From Flavobacteriaceae bacterium (GTDB lineage Bacteria; Bacteroidota; Bacteroidia; Flavobacteriales; Flavobacteriaceae), in the NCBI GenBank assembly GCA_002746415.1, contig NVXD01000017.1, forward strand, positions 124,001-188,000: DNA of 64,000 nt, read 5' to 3'. Numbering within the stretch: the first letter of the stretch is position 1; each line of letters begins with the position of its first letter. This document shows positions 61,537-64,000 of this stretch, piece after piece. The notes under the pieces were generated by a model. That model ran no database searches. It was not told where the DNA came from and was given only the letters and a program-made list of their open reading frames with translations. A program made the translations under genes and the position numbers.

Positions 61537-62820
61537 CTATCTTTTATCCAATGCCACAAAAGGTCTTTTGGTTTTCCCTATATACACTTGTCTAGGACGT
61601 CCAATTGGCTCTCCATTAAGACGCATCTCTCTCCACTGGGCAATCCATCCTGGAAGTCTTCCTAAAGCAAACATTACTGTAAACATTTCTGTAGGAATGT
61701 CTAAAGCTCTATAGATGATTCCTGAATAGAAATCAACATTGGGGTACAATTTACGCTTCACAAAGTAATCATCCTCAAGTGCTTCTTTTTCCAAGCCTTT
61801 GGCTATAGCCAGAATAGGGTCATTAATTCCTAAATCCGCTAAAACTTCATCAGCTGCTTTCTTTATAATTTTTGCTCTTGGGTCAAAGTTTTTATATACT
61901 CTATGTCCAAAGCCCATCAATCTAAAAGGGTCATTCTTATCTTTTGCCTTGGCCATATATTTTTTAGTATCGCCACCATCTTTTTCAATAGCTTCCAACA
62001 TTTCTAACACCGCCTGATTGGCACCCCCGTGAAGTGGTCCCCATAATGCAGATATTCCAGCTGAAATTGAAGCAAAAAGACCCGCGTGTGAAGAACCTAC
62101 AATACGAACTGTAGAAGTAGAACAATTCTGTTCATGATCAGCATGTAAAATCAATAATTGGTCCAAAGCATCTATGACCACTTTGTTCTTTTTATATTCC
62201 TGTCCTGGTCTTTTAAACATCATTTGATGAAAATTTTCCACATAGCCAACAGAATCATCACCATAATCCAATGGTAATCCTTTCTTCTTCCTTAATGCCC
62301 AAGCAACCAATACAGGGAATTTTGCTAGCAACCTAACTATGGCATGATACATATCTTTTTCAGAAGATACATCAACTGTAGTAGGGTTAAAGGCAATTAA
62401 AGCACTTGTTAATGAAGATAATACACCCATTGGGTGCGCTGATTTTGGAAAACCATCCAATATCTTCTTCATTTCCTCATCTACATGAGACTCTGCTCTT
62501 ATATCATTATGAAATTGCAGCAATTTTTCTTCATTTGGCAATTCACCAAAAATCAATAAATAAGCAACCTCTAAGAAATCCGCTTTCTCTGCCAAAGCTT
62601 CAATCGTAAACCCTCTATATCTTAAAATTCCTTTTTCGCCATCTAAAAACGTTATGGCGCTTTCACAAGATCCTGTATTTTTAAATCCTGGATCTATGGT
62701 GATTAAATTGGCTACCCCTCTTAACGTTTTAATATCAATAGCAAATTCATTCTCCGTACCCTTTATTACAGGAAACTCATATTTTTTGCCTTGAAATTCT
62801 AATATAGCTTTATCTGACAT
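61537..62820 (-). CDS. gltA: Citrate synthase GltA
   Basis: A 427-residue hexameric-type (type II) citrate synthase, first enzyme of the TCA cycle. Catalytic residues are in GFGHRVYKN (His), with the partner Asp in VDFYSGIIY and His in LHGGANQ. N-terminal zinc-like region typical of Gram-negative enzymes is present. It is followed by its own terminator and preceded by the glycogen synthase gene on the same strand (108-nt gap). Confidence 0.97.
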   Translation of the reverse strand: MSDKAILEFQGKKYEFPVIKGTENEFAIDIKTLRGVANLITIDPGFKNTGSCESAITFLDGEKGILRYRGFTIEALAEKADFLEVAYLLIFGELPNEEKLLQFHNDIRAESHVDEEMKKILDGFPKSAHPMGVLSSLTSALIAFNPTTVDVSSEKDMYHAIVRLLAKFPVLVAWALRKKKGLPLDYGDDSVGYVENFHQMMFKRPGQEYKKNKVVIDALDQLLILHADHEQNCSTSTVRIVGSSHAGLFASISAGISALWGPLHGGANQAVLEMLEAIEKDGGDTKKYMAKAKDKNDPFRLMGFGHRVYKNFDPRAKIIKKAADEVLADLGINDPILAIAKGLEKEALEDDYFVKRKLYPNVDFYSGIIYRALDIPTEMFTVMFALGRLPGWIAQWREMRLNGEPIGRPRQVYIGKTKRPFVALDKR

Positions 62821-62928
62821 TTGTGCTTTTTAGTGTTTTGAAAATAAGAAAGTAAATTTACAAAAAAGACATCATCTTAACAATCTGCAATCCCACTTAA
62901 TGTAAATAAATCACATGTTTTAGAATTA

Positions 62929-64000
62929 TTATGATTTTAGAACATATAATTTTTCATAGTATTCCTCTACAGACTTTTCCCAAGTAAATTTCATTTTCTT
63001 GGCGTTCGTCTTAATTCTTTTCCATTTAGGCTTGTCATTGATATAAACATCCAATGCCTCATCAAAAGAGATGAGCATGTTTTTCATTTTCTGGTCAAAA
63101 GTTTTTCCATCAAAACTAAATCCAGTTTTCATATGTACCACTGTATCCTTTAATCCTCCAGTGTGGTGTACTAAACAGGGATTGCCATTTCTCATAGATA
63201 GCATTTGACTTATACCGCAAGGTTCAAACTGACTTGGCATAAAGTACAAATCCGATTCCAGGTAAATTGAATCAATTAAATCTTCGGATTGTCCATTTGT
63301 AAAAATGAAATTTTTATGTTTATAACTTAATTCCCTAAATACCTCTTCGTATTCTGGAGCACCAGTTCCCAAAAGCATAAAAATACCATCTACCTTTTCC
63401 AATTTTTTCAAGATTTGCACAAAAGTCTCCGGTGATCGCTTAAAAAAATAAAATTTTTGCTCTGTCAACCTTGCAACACTAGACACAATAAATTTTGGTC
63501 TGTTGTCCACCAATTCCATCACTTTTTCACCAGTATGGGCCAAAAAATCAGCTTTATATTTTTTAGATTCTTCCTGCAACCATCTAAAAAGAGCTTTTAC
63601 TGTATTGCGATAAATGAACCCTGTATTGGCAGCACGTATATTCTTATAATTGCATCCATTGAGAATACCAAACAATCTTCCCTCGTTGTCCGCAATTTTT
63701 AAGTCTTTTTCCAATCCTTCACCACCAATAAATTCAGGTGGTTTGCTAGGTAGCAATATATCCTCTTTGTATGAAGGAGAAACTGTATGTACGGCATCTG
63801 CCAATCGAATGCCAACTGCCATTAGATTAACACAATCTTGATATCTATAATCCATCAGACCCTTATAATCAATAAGAACATCTGGAAACCAATTTTTTAG
63901 GGAAGAATAGTTGTTTTCAAAAGGCCTAATACCTTGTATTGCTAAATTGTGTATGGTATAAACAAAACGAATTTTTCTTAGTGTTGTATAGGAAGCATGA
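62929..64000 (-). CDS. glgA: Glycogen/starch synthase (5' part beyond the window)
   Basis: The frame is open to the right edge and encodes the C-terminal 356 residues of a GT5 ADP-glucose-dependent glycogen synthase. VYTIHNLAIQG and the interdomain region lie near the edge. The C-terminal Rossmann domain carries SSVARLTEQK and the donor-binding motif PSQFEPCGISQML, followed by HHTGGLKDTV. It makes alpha-1,4-glucan from ADP-glucose. An internal Met at 63855 is not the start, because the conserved IHNLAIQG segment lies upstream of it. Confidence 0.9.
   Translation of the reverse strand, partial: HASYTTLRKIRFVYTIHNLAIQGIRPFENNYSSLKNWFPDVLIDYKGLMDYRYQDCVNLMAVGIRLADAVHTVSPSYKEDILLPSKPPEFIGGEGLEKDLKIADNEGRLFGILNGCNYKNIRAANTGFIYRNTVKALFRWLQEESKKYKADFLAHTGEKVMELVDNRPKFIVSSVARLTEQKFYFFKRSPETFVQILKKLEKVDGIFMLLGTGAPEYEEVFRELSYKHKNFIFTNGQSEDLIDSIYLESDLYFMPSQFEPCGISQMLSMRNGNPCLVHHTGGLKDTVVHMKTGFSFDGKTFDQKMKNMLISFDEALDVYINDKPKWKRIKTNAKKMKFTWEKSVEEYYEKLYVLKS

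Overview
The window looks like chromosome from a (probably marine) member of the Bacteroidota, family Flavobacteriaceae. It is AT-rich and has few Shine-Dalgarno sequences. It carries many lipoproteins with short signal peptides, an ECF sigma/FecR/TonB-receptor module, GH95 and GH43 glycosidases, and flavobacterial-type small lipoproteins and intergenic repeats. About 53 intact or edge-truncated genes and two gene remnants were identified. No rRNA, tRNA, CRISPR array, insertion sequence or prophage was seen.

Layout. (1) 1-7581, minus strand: a near-complete non-phosphorylative L-fucose operon. It encodes an AraC regulator, L-fuconate dehydratase, 2-keto-3-deoxy-L-fuconate dehydrogenase, an FAH-family diketo-acid hydrolase, a fuconolactonase, a GH95 alpha-L-fucosidase lipoprotein and, cut by the window edge, a probable L-fucose dehydrogenase. 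Together they would release fucose and convert it to pyruvate and lactate. (2) 7728-10930: a CstB-like persulfide dioxygenase/rhodanese and a SulP anion transporter, each preceded by a GTAA-N6-TTAC palindrome. (3) 10988-18881: a UlaG-like metallo-hydrolase and a string of minus-strand genes with 0-6 nt gaps (CotH lipoprotein, M20 peptidase, mutarotase, Crp/Fnr regulator, trmL, AraC-GyrI), preceded by a LolC/E-type permease. (4) 18885-33482: mixed housekeeping and accessory genes (GH171, sterol-desaturase family, YkgJ, methyltransferase, metzincin-like lipoprotein, queE, cold shock protein, HerA-like ATPase, TolB-like protein, HxlR/hydrolase pair, GH43/GPH symporter). This region also holds heptamer repeat arrays and two gene remnants.

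(5) 33503-35769: folD and ffh. (6) 35915-49392 is the most interesting stretch. An ECF sigma gene sits divergent to a six-repeat lipoprotein. Its likely partners, a FecR anti-sigma factor and a TonB-dependent receptor, lie 7.6 kb away behind three opposing genes. The lipoprotein and the FecR/receptor operon share an identical promoter element, GGTAGGGTATTT-N9-GTTGTT, which marks them as one regulon. The intervening genes encode a transmembrane LamG/SARP-like regulator, a Tat-exported Gfo/Idh/MocA oxidoreductase and a HEAT-repeat protein with two DUF1080 (3-keto-disaccharide hydrolase) domains. This set looks like a self-regulated oxidative glycoside-cleavage cassette.

(7) 49382-64000: MtfA-like peptidase, argS, BCCT transporter, ACT-domain protein, ctlX, a TetR-controlled MMPL/LolA-like/beta-barrel export operon, an arginine-deiminase-superfamily enzyme, gltA, and the 3' part of a glycogen synthase running off the right edge.
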